In this document: positions 31,320 through 40,893 of the stretch, one piece after another
Numbering within the stretch: position 1 is the first letter of the stretch
How the letters are laid out: every line of letters begins with the position of its first letter
NCBI RefSeq assembly: GCF_004565475.1
Contig: NZ_SRHX01000005.1
Coordinates: 1-64,000 of the forward strand
Reading direction: 5' to 3'
Length of the DNA stretch: 64,000 nt
Origin: Lonepinella koalarum
GTDB taxonomy: Bacteria > Pseudomonadota > Gammaproteobacteria > Enterobacterales > Pasteurellaceae
The notes under the pieces: model-generated
The model's input: the letters and a program-made list of their open reading frames with translations, nothing else
Told to the model about the DNA's origin: nothing
The model's database searches: none
Program-made: the position numbers and the translations under genes

Positions 31320-31978
31320 TCTTCATGCAAATTATGCAACGAGAACTCAAAATTGCATGGCGCAAACCGGCAGAAATTCTAAACCCGTTATGGTTCTTTT
31401 TAATTGTGGTGACGTTATTTCCGTTAGCCATGGGAGCTGAGCCAAAATTATTAGCGAAAATTGCCCCGGCAGTAGTCTGGGTGGCGGCGTTGTTATCTGC
31501 TTTACTTTCTTTTGAACGGTTATTTCGTGATGATTTTGCGGACGGTTCACTTGAACAATTGATATTACTTGCTCAACCGTTGGCATTGACAGCATTGGCA
31601 AAAGTCATTGCACACTGGTTTTTAACTGGATTACCGTTGATTTTATTATCGCCTATCGTGGCATTGTTATTATCCCTTGAGCCTGAGATTTGGTGGGCGT
31701 TGGTGTTGACTTTGTTAATCGGCACGCCCGTATTAAGTTGCCTTGGGGCCATTGGCGTGGCATTGACCGTGGGGTTACGCAAAGGTGGTGTGTTATTAAG
31801 TTTAATTGTATTACCGTTGTTTATTCCGGTGTTGATTTTTTCAACCTCCGTGCTAGATGCGGCAAGTTTAAATATGCCTTATGCTGGACAACTTGCCATC
31901 CTCGGGGCAATTTTGGCAATTACGCTAACTTTATCGCCCTTTGCCATAGCAGCAGCGTTACGTATTAGTTTAGCGTAA
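31316..31978 (+). CDS. ccmB: Heme exporter membrane subunit CcmB
   Basis: 220 residues, six predicted membrane spans. Family segments [37 protein letters not shown] and [20 protein letters not shown] are present. Partner of the CcmA ATPase. Starts with ATGA overlap on ccmA; a second ATG two codons downstream could also serve. Confidence 0.95.
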   Translation: MIFMQIMQRELKIAWRKPAEILNPLWFFLIVVTLFPLAMGAEPKLLAKIAPAVVWVAALLSALLSFERLFRDDFADGSLEQLILLAQPLALTALAKVIAHWFLTGLPLILLSPIVALLLSLEPEIWWALVLTLLIGTPVLSCLGAIGVALTVGLRKGGVLLSLIVLPLFIPVLIFSTSVLDAASLNMPYAGQLAILGAILAITLTLSPFAIAAALRISLA

Positions 31979-32001
31979 TAACTAAAAAGGAAAGATTATC
32001 T

Positions 32002-32736
32002 ATGTGGACGTGGTTACATCCTTATGCAAAACCTGAAACTCAATATGCTTTATGTGGGAAATGCATTCCCTTTGTGGCGGCGCTAACCCTTGTGTTACTC
32101 GCGGTGGGCATGGTTTGGGGCTTGGCATTCGCGCCTGCCGATTATCAACAGGGTAACGGATTTCGGATTATTTATGTTCATGTTCCTACCGCTATTTGGT
32201 CGATGGGGATTTATGTCTCAATGGCGTTAGCCGGTTTTATTGGTTTGGTATGGCAAATTAAACAGGCTCATCTTTCTATTATTGCGATTGCACCGATCGG
32301 GGCGGTATTGACCTTTTTGTCGTTGGCAACAGGGGCAATTTGGGGCAAACCCATGTGGGGAACTTGGTGGGTGTGGGATGCACGTTTAACCTCATCCTTG
32401 ATTTTGTTGTTTTTATATTTAGGTGTGATGGCATTGTATTCTGCATTTCAGGATCGCCATACGGGAATGAAAGCGGCGGCAATTTTATGTGTAGTAGGGG
32501 TGATTAATATTCCGATTATCCATTTTTCGGTGGAATGGTGGAATACTTTGCATCAAGGCGCGACCATCACTAAATTGGATAAACCATCAATGGCGACGTC
32601 CATGTTAATTCCGTTAATTTTCAGTATTTTTGGTTTTATGACCTTGAGTCTTTGGTTAGGATTGGTGCGTTATCGTAATGCGTTGTTGCGTGAAGACAGC
32701 AAACGAACGTGGGTGAAAGCGTTGGCGATAAAATAA
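32002..32736 (+). CDS. ccmC: Heme transport protein CcmC
   Basis: 244 residues with six membrane spans and the periplasmic tryptophan-rich WWD domain WGKPMWGTWWVWDARL (114-129). Conserved histidines occur at His60 (YVHVP) and in WWNTLHQG. It attaches heme to CcmE. Ribosome site AAAGGAAAG. Third gene of the ccm operon. Confidence 0.96.
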   Translation: MWTWLHPYAKPETQYALCGKCIPFVAALTLVLLAVGMVWGLAFAPADYQQGNGFRIIYVHVPTAIWSMGIYVSMALAGFIGLVWQIKQAHLSIIAIAPIGAVLTFLSLATGAIWGKPMWGTWWVWDARLTSSLILLFLYLGVMALYSAFQDRHTGMKAAAILCVVGVINIPIIHFSVEWWNTLHQGATITKLDKPSMATSMLIPLIFSIFGFMTLSLWLGLVRYRNALLREDSKRTWVKALAIK

Positions 32737-32779
32737 TTTTGAGTGTGTTTATTTTTTTAATTTTTTATAGGGGGACGTG

Positions 32780-32992
32780 ATGTTTTTCCAATCGTGGGGG
32801 GATTTTTTTAACATGGGGGGCTATGGTTTTTATGTATGGCTTTCCTATGGTATTTCGTTTTTGGCAATAGGGATTTTAGCGGTGCAAAGCTATCGTGAAA
32901 AACACCGTATTTTTGCTGATATTCGTCGTGAACAAGCAAGAGAAGCAGGCTTAAAGGCTCACCGGCAAGAAAAGGCAAAGGGGGATATATAA
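32780..32992 (+). CDS. ccmD: Heme exporter small subunit CcmD
   Basis: 70 residues from the ATG following GGGGGA; an in-frame GTG lies one codon earlier. One membrane helix (about 15-35: YGFYVWLSYGISFLAIGILA) is followed by a charged cytoplasmic tail with many arginines, as in other CcmD proteins. It holds CcmC-CcmE with CcmAB. Its stop directly precedes the ccmE ATG. Confidence 0.9.
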   Translation: MFFQSWGDFFNMGGYGFYVWLSYGISFLAIGILAVQSYREKHRIFADIRREQAREAGLKAHRQEKAKGDI

Positions 32993-33532
32993 ATGAACCC
33001 TAGACGTAAATCTCGTTTAATCATTGTGGTATTTGTGTTGGTGGGGATGGCGATTGCCACAGGTTTAATTACTTATGCCTTGCGTTCCAATATTGATCTG
33101 TTTTACACACCGTCTGAAATTGTCTATGGTAAAAATGATAATCCTGAATTAAAGCCAGCAGTGGGACAACGTCTTCGGGTAGGTGGTATGGTGGTGGAAG
33201 GATCGGTGCAACGAGATGAAAAAAGCCTGAAAGTGCGGTTTGATTTAAATGATATTGGACCGGCGATCACTGTGCAATATGAAGGCATTTTGCCTGATTT
33301 ATTCCGTGAAGGGCAGGGCATTGTGGCACAGGGTAAACTTATTGCCCCCACAGTGTTAGAAGCGACAGAAGTGTTAGCGAAACATGATGAAAACTATGTA
33401 CCGCCTGAACTTGGTGATCAGTTGAAAAAAGTACATCAACCAATGGGCGTATCAGAAAGCGATTTGAACGGCGAAAGTGAACGTGATCGTCAAGAAAAAG
33501 TTCAACAATTGGCTCAACCAGAGAGACAATAA
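32993..33532 (+). CDS. ccmE: Cytochrome c-type biogenesis heme chaperone CcmE
   Basis: 179 residues. An N-terminal membrane anchor (about 8-30) precedes a periplasmic OB-fold domain. The heme-binding histidine is His131 in [10 protein letters not shown] (HxxxYxPPE motif). The C-terminal tail is charged and flexible. It carries heme from CcmC to CcmF/H. Its stop overlaps the ccmF ATG by one base. Confidence 0.96.
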   Translation: MNPRRKSRLIIVVFVLVGMAIATGLITYALRSNIDLFYTPSEIVYGKNDNPELKPAVGQRLRVGGMVVEGSVQRDEKSLKVRFDLNDIGPAITVQYEGILPDLFREGQGIVAQGKLIAPTVLEATEVLAKHDENYVPPELGDQLKKVHQPMGVSESDLNGESERDRQEKVQQLAQPERQ

Positions 33533-35478
33533 TGATTCCTGAACTTGGTAATTATGCTTTAGCTTTGAGTTTGGCAGTATCAGTGTTATTAGCCATTTTC
33601 CCCTTATGGGGAGTAGAAAAAGGCAATGGCATGATGATGGCGTTGGCACGCCCACTTACTTATGCCCTATTTTTTAGCTTAACCTTGGCTTTCGGCGCAT
33701 TATTCTATGTCTTTGCGGTTAACGATTTTACCGTACAATATGTGGTTAACAATTCCAATAGCAATTTGCCTTTGCAATACCGTTTATCAGCGGTGTGGGG
33801 ATCCCATGAAGGATCATTGTTACTGTGGATTTGGTTACTCACTTTTTGGGCGGCTGCGGTGGCAACGTTCAGCCGATCTTTACCCCAACAAGCAGTGGCT
33901 CGAGTGTTAGGTATTATGGGGATTGTGAGCATTGGCTTTTTGATTTTTGTGCTGTTTACATCCAATCCATTTAACCGCACTTTTCCTAATTTCCCGGTGG
34001 ACGGTCGCGAACTCAACCCACTATTGCAAGATGTCGGCTTAATTTTTCATCCGCCCTTGTTATATATGGGCTATGTGGGCTTTTCGGTCGTCTTTGCTTT
34101 CGCCATTGCAGCATTAATGAGCGGTAAATTAGATACTACGTGGGCGAAATGGTCCAGACCTTGGACGCTTGCTGCGTGGTTATTTTTAACCTTAGGCATT
34201 GTGCTAGGTTCATGGTGGGCATATTACGAACTTGGCTGGGGTGGCTGGTGGTTCTGGGATCCCGTAGAAAATGCTTCTTTAATGCCTTGGCTGGTGGGAA
34301 CGGCATTACTGCACAGTTTAGCTGTTACCGAAAAACGAGGTTCATTTAAGGCATGGACGGTATTACTGGCCATTTTAGCCTTTTCCCTTTGTCTGCTCGG
34401 TACGTTTTTAGTGCGCTCAGGGATTTTAGTCTCCGTTCACGCTTTCGCATCCGATCCTACTCGTGGCTTGTATATTTTAGCGTATTTGGTGGTGGTAGTT
34501 GGTGGCTCGCTTGTCCTGTATGCGATTAAAGGCAACCAAATTCGTTCATACAATAATGCACAACGTTATAGCCGTGAAGGTCTGTTATTGCTCAATAATA
34601 TTTTGTTAATGACCGCACTTTCGGTAGTGTTATTAGGTACATTATTGCCGTTGGTGCATAAACAACTGGGGTTAGGTACAATTTCTATTGGCGCCCCATT
34701 CTTTGATCAAATGTTTTTGATTATTACCACACCATTTGCGCTATTATTGGGTATTGGACCTTTAGTTAAATGGCGACGAGATCAGTTTTCTGCGATTCGT
34801 AAACCAGTGATTAGTGCGTTGATTTTTATGGCAATTTTGGGGTTTGCTTTGCCGTATTGGTTGCAAAATAAATTAACCGTGAGTGCGGTACTTGGTTCAA
34901 TGATGTCCGCTATTATTGTATTATTAACGGTTTATGAACTTTATCAACGAGCTACGGATCGTACCGGTTTTTGGACTGGACTAGGAAAATTTAGTCGATC
35001 CTATTGGGGAATGTTATTCGCTCACTTAGGGGTCGCGATGACCATTTGGGGCATTGCCTTTAGCCAAAATTTCAGCATTGAGCGAGATGTGCGAATGAAT
35101 GTGGGCGATAGCGTACAAATTGCCGATTATCGTTTTCAGTTTAACGGCATCAGCGATGCCAATGGACCAAATTATGCGGGTGGCAAAGCGGAAGTGGCGA
35201 TCTATCAGGGGGATAAATTAGCAACGACACTGTACGCCGAAAAACGTTTTTACACTGTCAGCAAAATGACCATGACCGAAGCTGCTATTGACTGGGGCTT
35301 TACTCGAGATCTTTATGTGGCACTTGGCGAAAGTTTAGGCGATGGCTCTTGGGCGTTACGTTTATATTACAAGCCTTTTGTGCGTTGGATTTGGTTTGGA
35401 GGATTATGTATGGCATTCGGGGGCGTGCTTTGCCTGTTTGACCGTCGTTATCGTACCAATAAAAAGGTGAAAATATGA
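33532..35478 (+). CDS. ccmF: Heme lyase subunit CcmF
   Basis: 648 residues with about 15 membrane spans. The WWD domain WGGWWFWDPVENASLMPWL (about 237-255) and the conserved NNSNSNLPLQYRLSAVWGSHEG region identify it. It catalyses thioether attachment of heme to apocytochrome c with CcmH and CcmI. Two uptake signals lie within it (33974, 34612). Overlaps ccmG by 4 bp. Confidence 0.97.
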   Translation: MIPELGNYALALSLAVSVLLAIFPLWGVEKGNGMMMALARPLTYALFFSLTLAFGALFYVFAVNDFTVQYVVNNSNSNLPLQYRLSAVWGSHEGSLLLWIWLLTFWAAAVATFSRSLPQQAVARVLGIMGIVSIGFLIFVLFTSNPFNRTFPNFPVDGRELNPLLQDVGLIFHPPLLYMGYVGFSVVFAFAIAALMSGKLDTTWAKWSRPWTLAAWLFLTLGIVLGSWWAYYELGWGGWWFWDPVENASLMPWLVGTALLHSLAVTEKRGSFKAWTVLLAILAFSLCLLGTFLVRSGILVSVHAFASDPTRGLYILAYLVVVVGGSLVLYAIKGNQIRSYNNAQRYSREGLLLLNNILLMTALSVVLLGTLLPLVHKQLGLGTISIGAPFFDQMFLIITTPFALLLGIGPLVKWRRDQFSAIRKPVISALIFMAILGFALPYWLQNKLTVSAVLGSMMSAIIVLLTVYELYQRATDRTGFWTGLGKFSRSYWGMLFAHLGVAMTIWGIAFSQNFSIERDVRMNVGDSVQIADYRFQFNGISDANGPNYAGGKAEVAIYQGDKLATTLYAEKRFYTVSKMTMTEAAIDWGFTRDLYVALGESLGDGSWALRLYYKPFVRWIWFGGLCMAFGGVLCLFDRRYRTNKKVKI

Positions 35479-36023
35479 TGAATAAGAAACTTTTTTTACC
35501 GTTAATTTTCTTTGTAGCATTGATTGTCACCTTTTTCGTACAGTTACAACGTAATGGACAAGGAGATGACCCTAAAGCCTTAGAAAGTGCTTTAGTCGGT
35601 CAAGCCGTGCCATCGGCAAGGTTATATGATTTATTTACTAATCAACAAGTTAATCAGCAAATTTTTCAACAAGGTAAGCCGATTTTGCTTAATGTGTGGG
35701 CGACTTGGTGTCCTACTTGTTATGCTGAACATCAATATTTAAACCAGTTAGCCGAGCAAGGAATAAGCATTATTGGTGTGAATTATAAAGATCAACGTGA
35801 TAAAGCCATCAATTGGTTACAACGATTGAATAACCCTTATCAACAGGTATTATTTGATGAAAAAGGATCATTTGGTTTGGATTTAGGTGTGTATGGCGCA
35901 CCTGAAACTTTTATTATTGATGGCAACGGTATTATTCATTACCGTCACGCCGGTGATTTAAATGAAAAAGTGTGGCAACAAAAAATTCAGCCGATTTATC
36001 AACGTTTAATGGAGCAAAAATAA
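35475..36023 (+). CDS. ccmG: Thiol:disulfide interchange protein CcmG/DsbE
   Basis: 182 residues. An N-terminal signal anchor (about 5-24) leads to a periplasmic thioredoxin fold with active site WCPTC (Cys79, Cys82) and the GVYGAPETFIID cis-proline segment. It reduces the apocytochrome heme-binding cysteines or CcmH. Start at ATGATG overlapping the ccmF stop; the second ATG is also possible. Confidence 0.95.
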   Translation: MMNKKLFLPLIFFVALIVTFFVQLQRNGQGDDPKALESALVGQAVPSARLYDLFTNQQVNQQIFQQGKPILLNVWATWCPTCYAEHQYLNQLAEQGISIIGVNYKDQRDKAINWLQRLNNPYQQVLFDEKGSFGLDLGVYGAPETFIIDGNGIIHYRHAGDLNEKVWQQKIQPIYQRLMEQK

Positions 36024-36421
36024 TGAAAAAAATTACCGCACTTTTATTGTTATTGTTCAGTATTTCGACGTTTTCTGCTATTGATGCTTTTAATTTTCAA
36101 TCTGATCAACAGGAATCGGATTATCATCAACTGACCCAACAGCTCCGCTGTCCGCAATGTCAAAATAACAATATTGCTGACAGTAATGCGACCATTGCGG
36201 TGGATATGCGGGCTAAAGTATTTGAGCTGTTGCAAGCAGGTAAAACGAAACAGGAAATTGTGGATTATATGGTGCAACGTTACGGTCATTTTGTTACCTA
36301 CGATCCACCATTAACCCCTGCTACTATTATGCTTTGGCTGATCCCCGCATTATTGTTTTTAGGCGGATTATTTATCGTTTTTCGTCCCCCCAAAAAAAAA
36401 CAACAGGCAGGTGAAAAATGA
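36023..36421 (+). CDS. ccmH: Cytochrome c maturation thiol protein CcmH
   Basis: 132 residues from the ATG at the ccmG stop; the longer upstream frame overlaps ccmG and is not used. A signal peptide (1-19), the redox motif LRCPQCQNN (Cys43, Cys46) and a C-terminal membrane helix (about 99-118) match CcmH/NrfF. Unlike E. coli, CcmH and CcmI are separate genes here. Overlaps ccmI by ATGA. Confidence 0.93.
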   Translation: MKKITALLLLLFSISTFSAIDAFNFQSDQQESDYHQLTQQLRCPQCQNNNIADSNATIAVDMRAKVFELLQAGKTKQEIVDYMVQRYGHFVTYDPPLTPATIMLWLIPALLFLGGLFIVFRPPKKKQQAGEK

Positions 36422-37107
36422 TGTGGCTAATTATTGGCTTATTAACCTTATTGGTCGCTTTGATTGGGTTTTATCCTCTGTTGAAAAATAACAAACTATA
36501 TTTTGTGAGTGGCTTTTTAGTCCTCGGCATCATCGCTGGGCTGAGCTATTTCCATTTAGGAGCGTGGCAAGCACAAACTATGTTAGATAAAACAGCGGAC
36601 AAATTGCCGTATTTCTATGAGCGAATCGAAGAACAAGAAAGTAAACCGCTCAGCGAACAGGAAATGCAACAATTTGCCATCGGTCTTCGGTTAAAAGTAC
36701 AACAAACGCCTAATGATGATCAACGTTGGTTTTTATTGGGGCAGTTAGGCATGGCATTAGGCGATGGCAAATTGGCGTTAGACAGTTATGCCAAAGCACA
36801 TCAGATTAAACCTGATGATATTGACTATAAATTGGCTTATGCTCGGATCTTAATGTTTTCCGATGACGTTACTGATAAAAATCAAGGTGAAACCTTATTA
36901 AAACAGGTAATCCGCCAAGATCATAGCAATTTAGATGCGTTGAGTTTATTGGCATTTCGTTATTTTGAACAACAAGACTACAAAATGGCAATAGTTAGCT
37001 GGTCGATGATGTTGAAATTAATGCCAGAAAATGATCCAAAACGGGATTTACTTGAGCGTTCTATTCGTTCGGCGAGAGATGCGTTGGAAGAACTGCAAGG
37101 TAAATAA
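36418..37107 (+). CDS. ccmI: Cytochrome c-type biogenesis protein CcmI (TPR)
   Basis: 229 residues. Two N-terminal membrane helices (about 3-22 and 28-48) are followed by tetratricopeptide repeats (WFLLGQLGMALGDGKLALDSYAKAHQIKPD is split across two of them). It chaperones apocytochrome c to the heme lyase. It corresponds to the C-terminal half of E. coli CcmH. Last gene of the operon; no obvious terminator before the hipBA genes 98 bp on. Confidence 0.88.
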   Translation: MMWLIIGLLTLLVALIGFYPLLKNNKLYFVSGFLVLGIIAGLSYFHLGAWQAQTMLDKTADKLPYFYERIEEQESKPLSEQEMQQFAIGLRLKVQQTPNDDQRWFLLGQLGMALGDGKLALDSYAKAHQIKPDDIDYKLAYARILMFSDDVTDKNQGETLLKQVIRQDHSNLDALSLLAFRYFEQQDYKMAIVSWSMMLKLMPENDPKRDLLERSIRSARDALEELQGK

Positions 37108-37132
37108 AATGCGATAATTTAACCTTTACAAA

Positions 37133-37180
37133 GGATAATGTTGCAATAATCCCTTAAAGGGTATAAAATATGATTTATCC
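37133..37180 (+). promoter_or_regulatory. hipBA promoter with inverted half-sites
   Basis: TTGCAA (37141-37146), 17 bases, TAAAAT (37164-37169). AGGATAA (near 37132) and TTATCCT (near 37175) flank it as an inverted pair, and CCCTTAAAGGG lies in the spacer. TATCC/GGATA half-sites are those of the E. coli HipB operator, though the spacing here differs. Confidence 0.5.
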
Positions 37181-37204
37181 TTTTTACGGTATAAGAAGTA
37201 AGTT

Positions 37205-37522
37205 ATGGCAATAAGTATTACCAGTGCAAAAGCACTTTCGCAAATTATTCGTGAGTTTCGTTATCAAGCGAATCTCTCACAAATGGACGTAGCAAAACGA
37301 GCAGCAACAAAACAAGCTACGATTTCAGTATTTGAAAACACCCCTGAAAGCACAAAATTAGACACCTTATTTAAAATTTTAATGGCATTAGAATTGGAAC
37401 TTATCGTACAACCCCGTCCAACAAAAGGGCAAATGATGCCGAATAAACAAAGTGAAATATTGACAGAACTATCCATCGCTGAGGATGGCGCGAAATATAA
37501 CGTTGATGATGAGATTTGGTAA
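37205..37522 (+). CDS. hipB: HipB-like XRE antitoxin/repressor
   Basis: 105 residues. The helix-turn-helix (about 12-65, LSQMDVAKRAATKQATISVFE) is followed by FKILMALELELIVQPR, as in HipB. Its C-terminal tail ends NVDDEIW; a C-terminal Trp is also found in E. coli HipB. It should neutralise HipA and repress the operon. Its TAA overlaps the hipA ATG (TAATG), so they are translationally coupled. Confidence 0.9.
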   Translation: MAISITSAKALSQIIREFRYQANLSQMDVAKRAATKQATISVFENTPESTKLDTLFKILMALELELIVQPRPTKGQMMPNKQSEILTELSIAEDGAKYNVDDEIW

Positions 37523-38802
37523 TGGAAAACAAACTTAATATCGCAATGAATGGGATTCGTGTTGGACAATGGTGTAAACTTGATAATGGTGCAACTGAAT
37601 TTCAATATAGCCTAAATTGGCTAGATTCTCCACGTTCACGAGCGATTTCACTTTCCTTGCCGTTATCGCATAAAATTTACAAAGGTGATGCAGTTTTTAA
37701 TTTCTTTGATAACTTATTACCGGATAACGATCAGATTCGTTCTCGTATTCAGCAACGTTTTCAAACTCAAACGAAAACGCCATTCGATTTACTTTCAGCA
37801 ATCGGGCAAGATTGTGTCGGTGCAATTCAACTTTATCGTGATGTGCCATATTTTGTTCGGCGAGTTGATGCTAGCCCATTAAATGATCGTGAAATTGAAG
37901 TGTTGTTACAAAATTACCAATCCTTACCCCTTGGCATGGATCAAACTGATGATTTTCGGATTTCACTGGCGGGAGCACAAGAAAAAACGGCGTTACTTTA
38001 TCATGAAAACCAATGGAAACGTCCATTATATTCCACAGCAACGAGCCATATTTTTAAACTTCCCATCGGACTGGTGGCACAAGGTCAGCTTGACCTTTCC
38101 ATGAGTTGTGAGAATGAGTGGCTTTGTTTGGAAATTTTGCGTTTATTTGGGCTGAATGTTCCTAAGGCGGAAATTCGTTATTTTGGTGAAACAAAGGTAT
38201 TAATTGTAGAACGTTTTGATCGACGTTGGTCGGTGTCAAAAAATTGGCTTGTGCGTTTACCACAAGAAGATCTCTGCCAAGCATTGAATATTGCACCCGC
38301 TCGGAAATATGAAGCCGATGGTGGCGCAGGAATTCTCACCATTATGAGCTTGTTAAACAGTTCCGCCGATCCGCTGAATGACCGTAAACATTTTTTCAAA
38401 GCACAAATTTTGTTTTGGCTTTTGTGTGCAATTGATGGACATACAAAAAACTTTAGTATTTTTATTGAACAAGGCAACCGCTATCGTTTAACGCCTTTTT
38501 ATGATGTGATGTCCGCTTATCCTTTGATGAATCCGAAAGGATTATGCCGGCAAAAAATTAAAATGGCAATGGCATGGCACGGTGAAAATAAACATTATTT
38601 ATGGGACAAAATCCAACTTCGCCATATTTTTCATACGGCTAAACTGGCTGGTTTTGCTAAAGAAAATGTGGAAGACATTTTACACGAAATCAGTAAAATC
38701 ATTCCACATTTAACCCAGATTCAACACAATCATCTCCCTGATTTTATTGCGGAACCTATTTTGCTGGGGGTAGAAAGGAGTGCTAAGCGGATTTGTGGTT
38801 GA
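37522..38802 (+). CDS. hipA: HipA-like serine/threonine kinase toxin
   Basis: 426 residues from the ATG overlapping the hipB stop. It has an N-terminal HipA subdomain (IRVGQWCKL...) and a kinase core with SLAGAQEKTALLYH, where Ser148 matches the autophosphorylated serine of E. coli HipA. The catalytic-loop DGHTKNFSIF and YDVMSAYP metal site are present. E. coli HipA phosphorylates glutamyl-tRNA synthetase and drives persistence; targets vary between homologues. All key residues appear intact, so the toxin should be active. Confidence 0.92.
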   Translation: MENKLNIAMNGIRVGQWCKLDNGATEFQYSLNWLDSPRSRAISLSLPLSHKIYKGDAVFNFFDNLLPDNDQIRSRIQQRFQTQTKTPFDLLSAIGQDCVGAIQLYRDVPYFVRRVDASPLNDREIEVLLQNYQSLPLGMDQTDDFRISLAGAQEKTALLYHENQWKRPLYSTATSHIFKLPIGLVAQGQLDLSMSCENEWLCLEILRLFGLNVPKAEIRYFGETKVLIVERFDRRWSVSKNWLVRLPQEDLCQALNIAPARKYEADGGAGILTIMSLLNSSADPLNDRKHFFKAQILFWLLCAIDGHTKNFSIFIEQGNRYRLTPFYDVMSAYPLMNPKGLCRQKIKMAMAWHGENKHYLWDKIQLRHIFHTAKLAGFAKENVEDILHEISKIIPHLTQIQHNHLPDFIAEPILLGVERSAKRICG

Positions 38803-39061
38803 AAAGATCTTGATGAAGACTTATCACGTATTTGATTATAACTAGGCAAATGTTCATTTTGTTTGCAACAACAGTATTTTGTTATTGTTTTTTGTACAAG
38901 CGTATTTGTTTTTCCTGACGAAATGAAAATTTTGTGATCTTGATTCCAAAAACCGCGGTGAAAATTCGCATAATTTTTAAAAATCACATAGATTAATAGG
39001 ACGGAAATCGGTAGAATGACGCCCTTTTATATTGTTCAAATATTGTTGTAGGGGAGAACCT
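38803..39061. other. Intergenic region between hipA and rlmN
   Basis: AT-rich, no gene. It holds one CCGCGGT palindrome motif (38950-38959) of the type also seen at 23217 and 63350, and GGTAGAAT (39011) that could be an extended -10 element for rlmN. No clear terminator for hipA. Confidence 0.45.
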
Positions 39062-39127
39062 GTGTATTTGCCCGAAAACGATGTCGATAAACAATGTCGT
39101 AAGTGTAATAACGTGACAATAAGGTAG
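39062..39127 (+). CDS. Candidate 21-residue small ORF with CxxC upstream of rlmN
   Basis: GTG-initiated frame preceded by GGGGAG at 5-base spacing, the best ribosome site in this region. It encodes [20 protein letters not shown] plus Arg, with Cys-x-x-Cys, and stops 2 bases before the rlmN ATG. The close spacing would allow translational coupling with rlmN. Short and GTG-started, so it may be chance. Confidence 0.35.
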   Translation: MYLPENDVDKQCRKCNNVTIR

Positions 39128-39129
39128 AT

Positions 39130-40254
39130 ATGTCAGATAAAATCAATTTAATGAATTTAACTCGTCCGCAAATGCGAGAATTTTTCAAAGAGCTGGGCGA
39201 AAAGCCATTCCGAGCCGATCAATTAGTCAAATGGATTTATCATTTTGGCGAAGATAATTTCGACAATATGACCAATCTTAATAAACAGTTACGGGAAAAG
39301 TTAAAATCGGTGGCTGAAATTAAAGCACCTGAAGTTGCCGTAGAACAACGTTCATCCGATGGTACGATTAAATGGGCGATGCAAGTAGGCGATCAGCAGG
39401 TGGAAACCGTGTATATTCCTGAAGCGGATCGGGCAACGTTGTGTGTGTCTTCACAAGTAGGGTGTGCCTTGGCTTGTACGTTCTGTTCTACTGCTCAACA
39501 AGGGTTTAATCGCAATTTAAATGTGGCGGAAATTATCGGACAGGTATGGCGAGCATCTAAAATTATTGGTAATTTTGGTGTAACAGGGGTGCGACCGATT
39601 ACCAACGTGGTGATGATGGGAATGGGTGAACCTTTGTTAAATGTCGCCAATGTGGTGCCTGCCATGGAAATTATGTTAGATGATTTTGCTTATGGTTTAT
39701 CTAAACGTCGAGTTACTCTTTCTACGTCAGGTGTTGTGCCAGCGTTGGATAAATTAAGCGAGATGATTGATGTGGCATTGGCGATTTCCCTACATGCTCC
39801 CAATGATGAACTACGTGATGTACTGGTGCCGATTAATAAAAAATACAATATCAAAATGTTAATGGATAGCGTACATCGTTATTTAAATGTGTCCAATGCC
39901 AATCACGGCAAAGTAACGATTGAATATGTGTTGTTAAATCAGATCAATGATGGGATAGAACACGCTCATCAGTTGGCGGAAGTATTGAAAAATACACCCT
40001 GCAAAATTAATTTAATTCCGTGGAATCCGTTCCCTGAAGCGCCTTATGCGAAAAGTTCGAATACTCGTATTGACCGTTTCCAAAAGACCTTAATGGAATA
40101 TGGTTTCACGGTGATTGTACGCAAAACCCGTGGCGATGATATTGATGCAGCGTGCGGACAGTTGGCAGGTGATGTGATCGACCGCACTAAACGGACTGCC
40201 GTTAATGCCATGAAAAAACAATTTGGTCAAGGCATTGAGGTGAGATCACATTAG
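39130..40254 (+). CDS. rlmN: Dual-specificity 23S rRNA/tRNA adenine-C2 methyltransferase RlmN
   Basis: 374 residues. Radical SAM motif CxxxCxxC is CALACTFC (Cys112, Cys116, Cys119); the [10 protein letters not shown] segment and the C-terminal AACGQLAGD cysteine that forms the methyl-carrying partner are present. It methylates A2503 of 23S rRNA and A37 of some tRNAs. Followed by pilW, as in H. influenzae (rlmN-pilF order). Confidence 0.97.
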   Translation: MSDKINLMNLTRPQMREFFKELGEKPFRADQLVKWIYHFGEDNFDNMTNLNKQLREKLKSVAEIKAPEVAVEQRSSDGTIKWAMQVGDQQVETVYIPEADRATLCVSSQVGCALACTFCSTAQQGFNRNLNVAEIIGQVWRASKIIGNFGVTGVRPITNVVMMGMGEPLLNVANVVPAMEIMLDDFAYGLSKRRVTLSTSGVVPALDKLSEMIDVALAISLHAPNDELRDVLVPINKKYNIKMLMDSVHRYLNVSNANHGKVTIEYVLLNQINDGIEHAHQLAEVLKNTPCKINLIPWNPFPEAPYAKSSNTRIDRFQKTLMEYGFTVIVRKTRGDDIDAACGQLAGDVIDRTKRTAVNAMKKQFGQGIEVRSH

Positions 40255-40259
40255 GTTTA

Positions 40260-40331
40260 TGTAGGGGCGTATTGCATATGCCCTTGTGATTAATGCGGCG
40301 TAATTAGAGCGTATGCAATACGCCCCTACAT
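40260..40331. repeat. Inverted pair of REP-like palindromes between rlmN and pilW
   Basis: Two copies of the GGGGCGTATTGCATA-type unit face each other (about 40260-40281 and 40310-40331), giving a 22-bp inverted repeat with one mismatch around a 28-base loop. Same family as the units in the leu operon. It could stabilise or terminate the rlmN transcript. Confidence 0.85.
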
Positions 40332-40353
40332 TTATTCAAATAGGTGATTATTT

Positions 40354-40875
40354 ATGAAATTTATAACGCACTTTATTCTTATTCTTTTTTTAACCGCTTG
40401 CGTTTCGCAAAATGCTGAAATAGATTTTGATCAAAAGCCAGCCGCCAAAGCTCGAGTAGAACTCGCACTGGGCTATTTATCCCAACAAGATTGGGAACCT
40501 GCTAAACAAAATCTGGATAAAGCCTTGAGTTATGCTCCCGATTACTATTTAGTTCATTCCGCCTTTGCTTATTTTTACCAACAACAAGGCAATATTACGC
40601 AAGCACGAGAAGCCTATTTGAAAGCCATTAAACTAGATGATAAACAAGGCGATGTGCATAATAATTATGGTACATTTCTTTGTTCGCAAGGGGAGTTCCA
40701 AGCTGCTTATCAGCAATTTGATTTAGCGGTGGTAAGCCCGAATTATTATCGTCAAGCAGATAGTTATGAAAATAAAGCCTTGTGTGCTTTATCGGAAAAT
40801 AATCAGGCGGTTTATCAACAAAGTAAAATAGCGTTAGAAAAAGCAGATCCTGAAAGGGCGAAGAAATTAAGATAA
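40354..40875 (+). CDS. pilW: Type IV pilus biogenesis/stability lipoprotein PilW (PilF)
   Basis: 173 residues. Lipoprotein signal ending LTAC (Cys16). Tetratricopeptide repeats (ARVELALGYLSQQDWEPAK, AREAYLKAIKLDD, NNYGTFLCSQGEFQAAYQQF) match the outer-membrane pilotin that assembles the PilQ secretin. It follows rlmN as in many gammaproteobacteria, where rodZ and ispG usually come next; here a convergent cysZ follows instead. Confidence 0.88.
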   Translation: MKFITHFILILFLTACVSQNAEIDFDQKPAAKARVELALGYLSQQDWEPAKQNLDKALSYAPDYYLVHSAFAYFYQQQGNITQAREAYLKAIKLDDKQGDVHNNYGTFLCSQGEFQAAYQQFDLAVVSPNYYRQADSYENKALCALSENNQAVYQQSKIALEKADPERAKKLR

Positions 40876-40893
40876 CTATTCTTCACCCTAAAC

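Noticed and set aside
38730-38987. 85-codon minus-strand ORF at the hipA end
   Set aside because: Overlaps the hipA C-terminus, low-complexity, no ribosome site.
40041-40070. tRNA-like GTTCGAAT stretch
   Set aside because: It lies inside the rlmN reading frame and has no surrounding cloverleaf.
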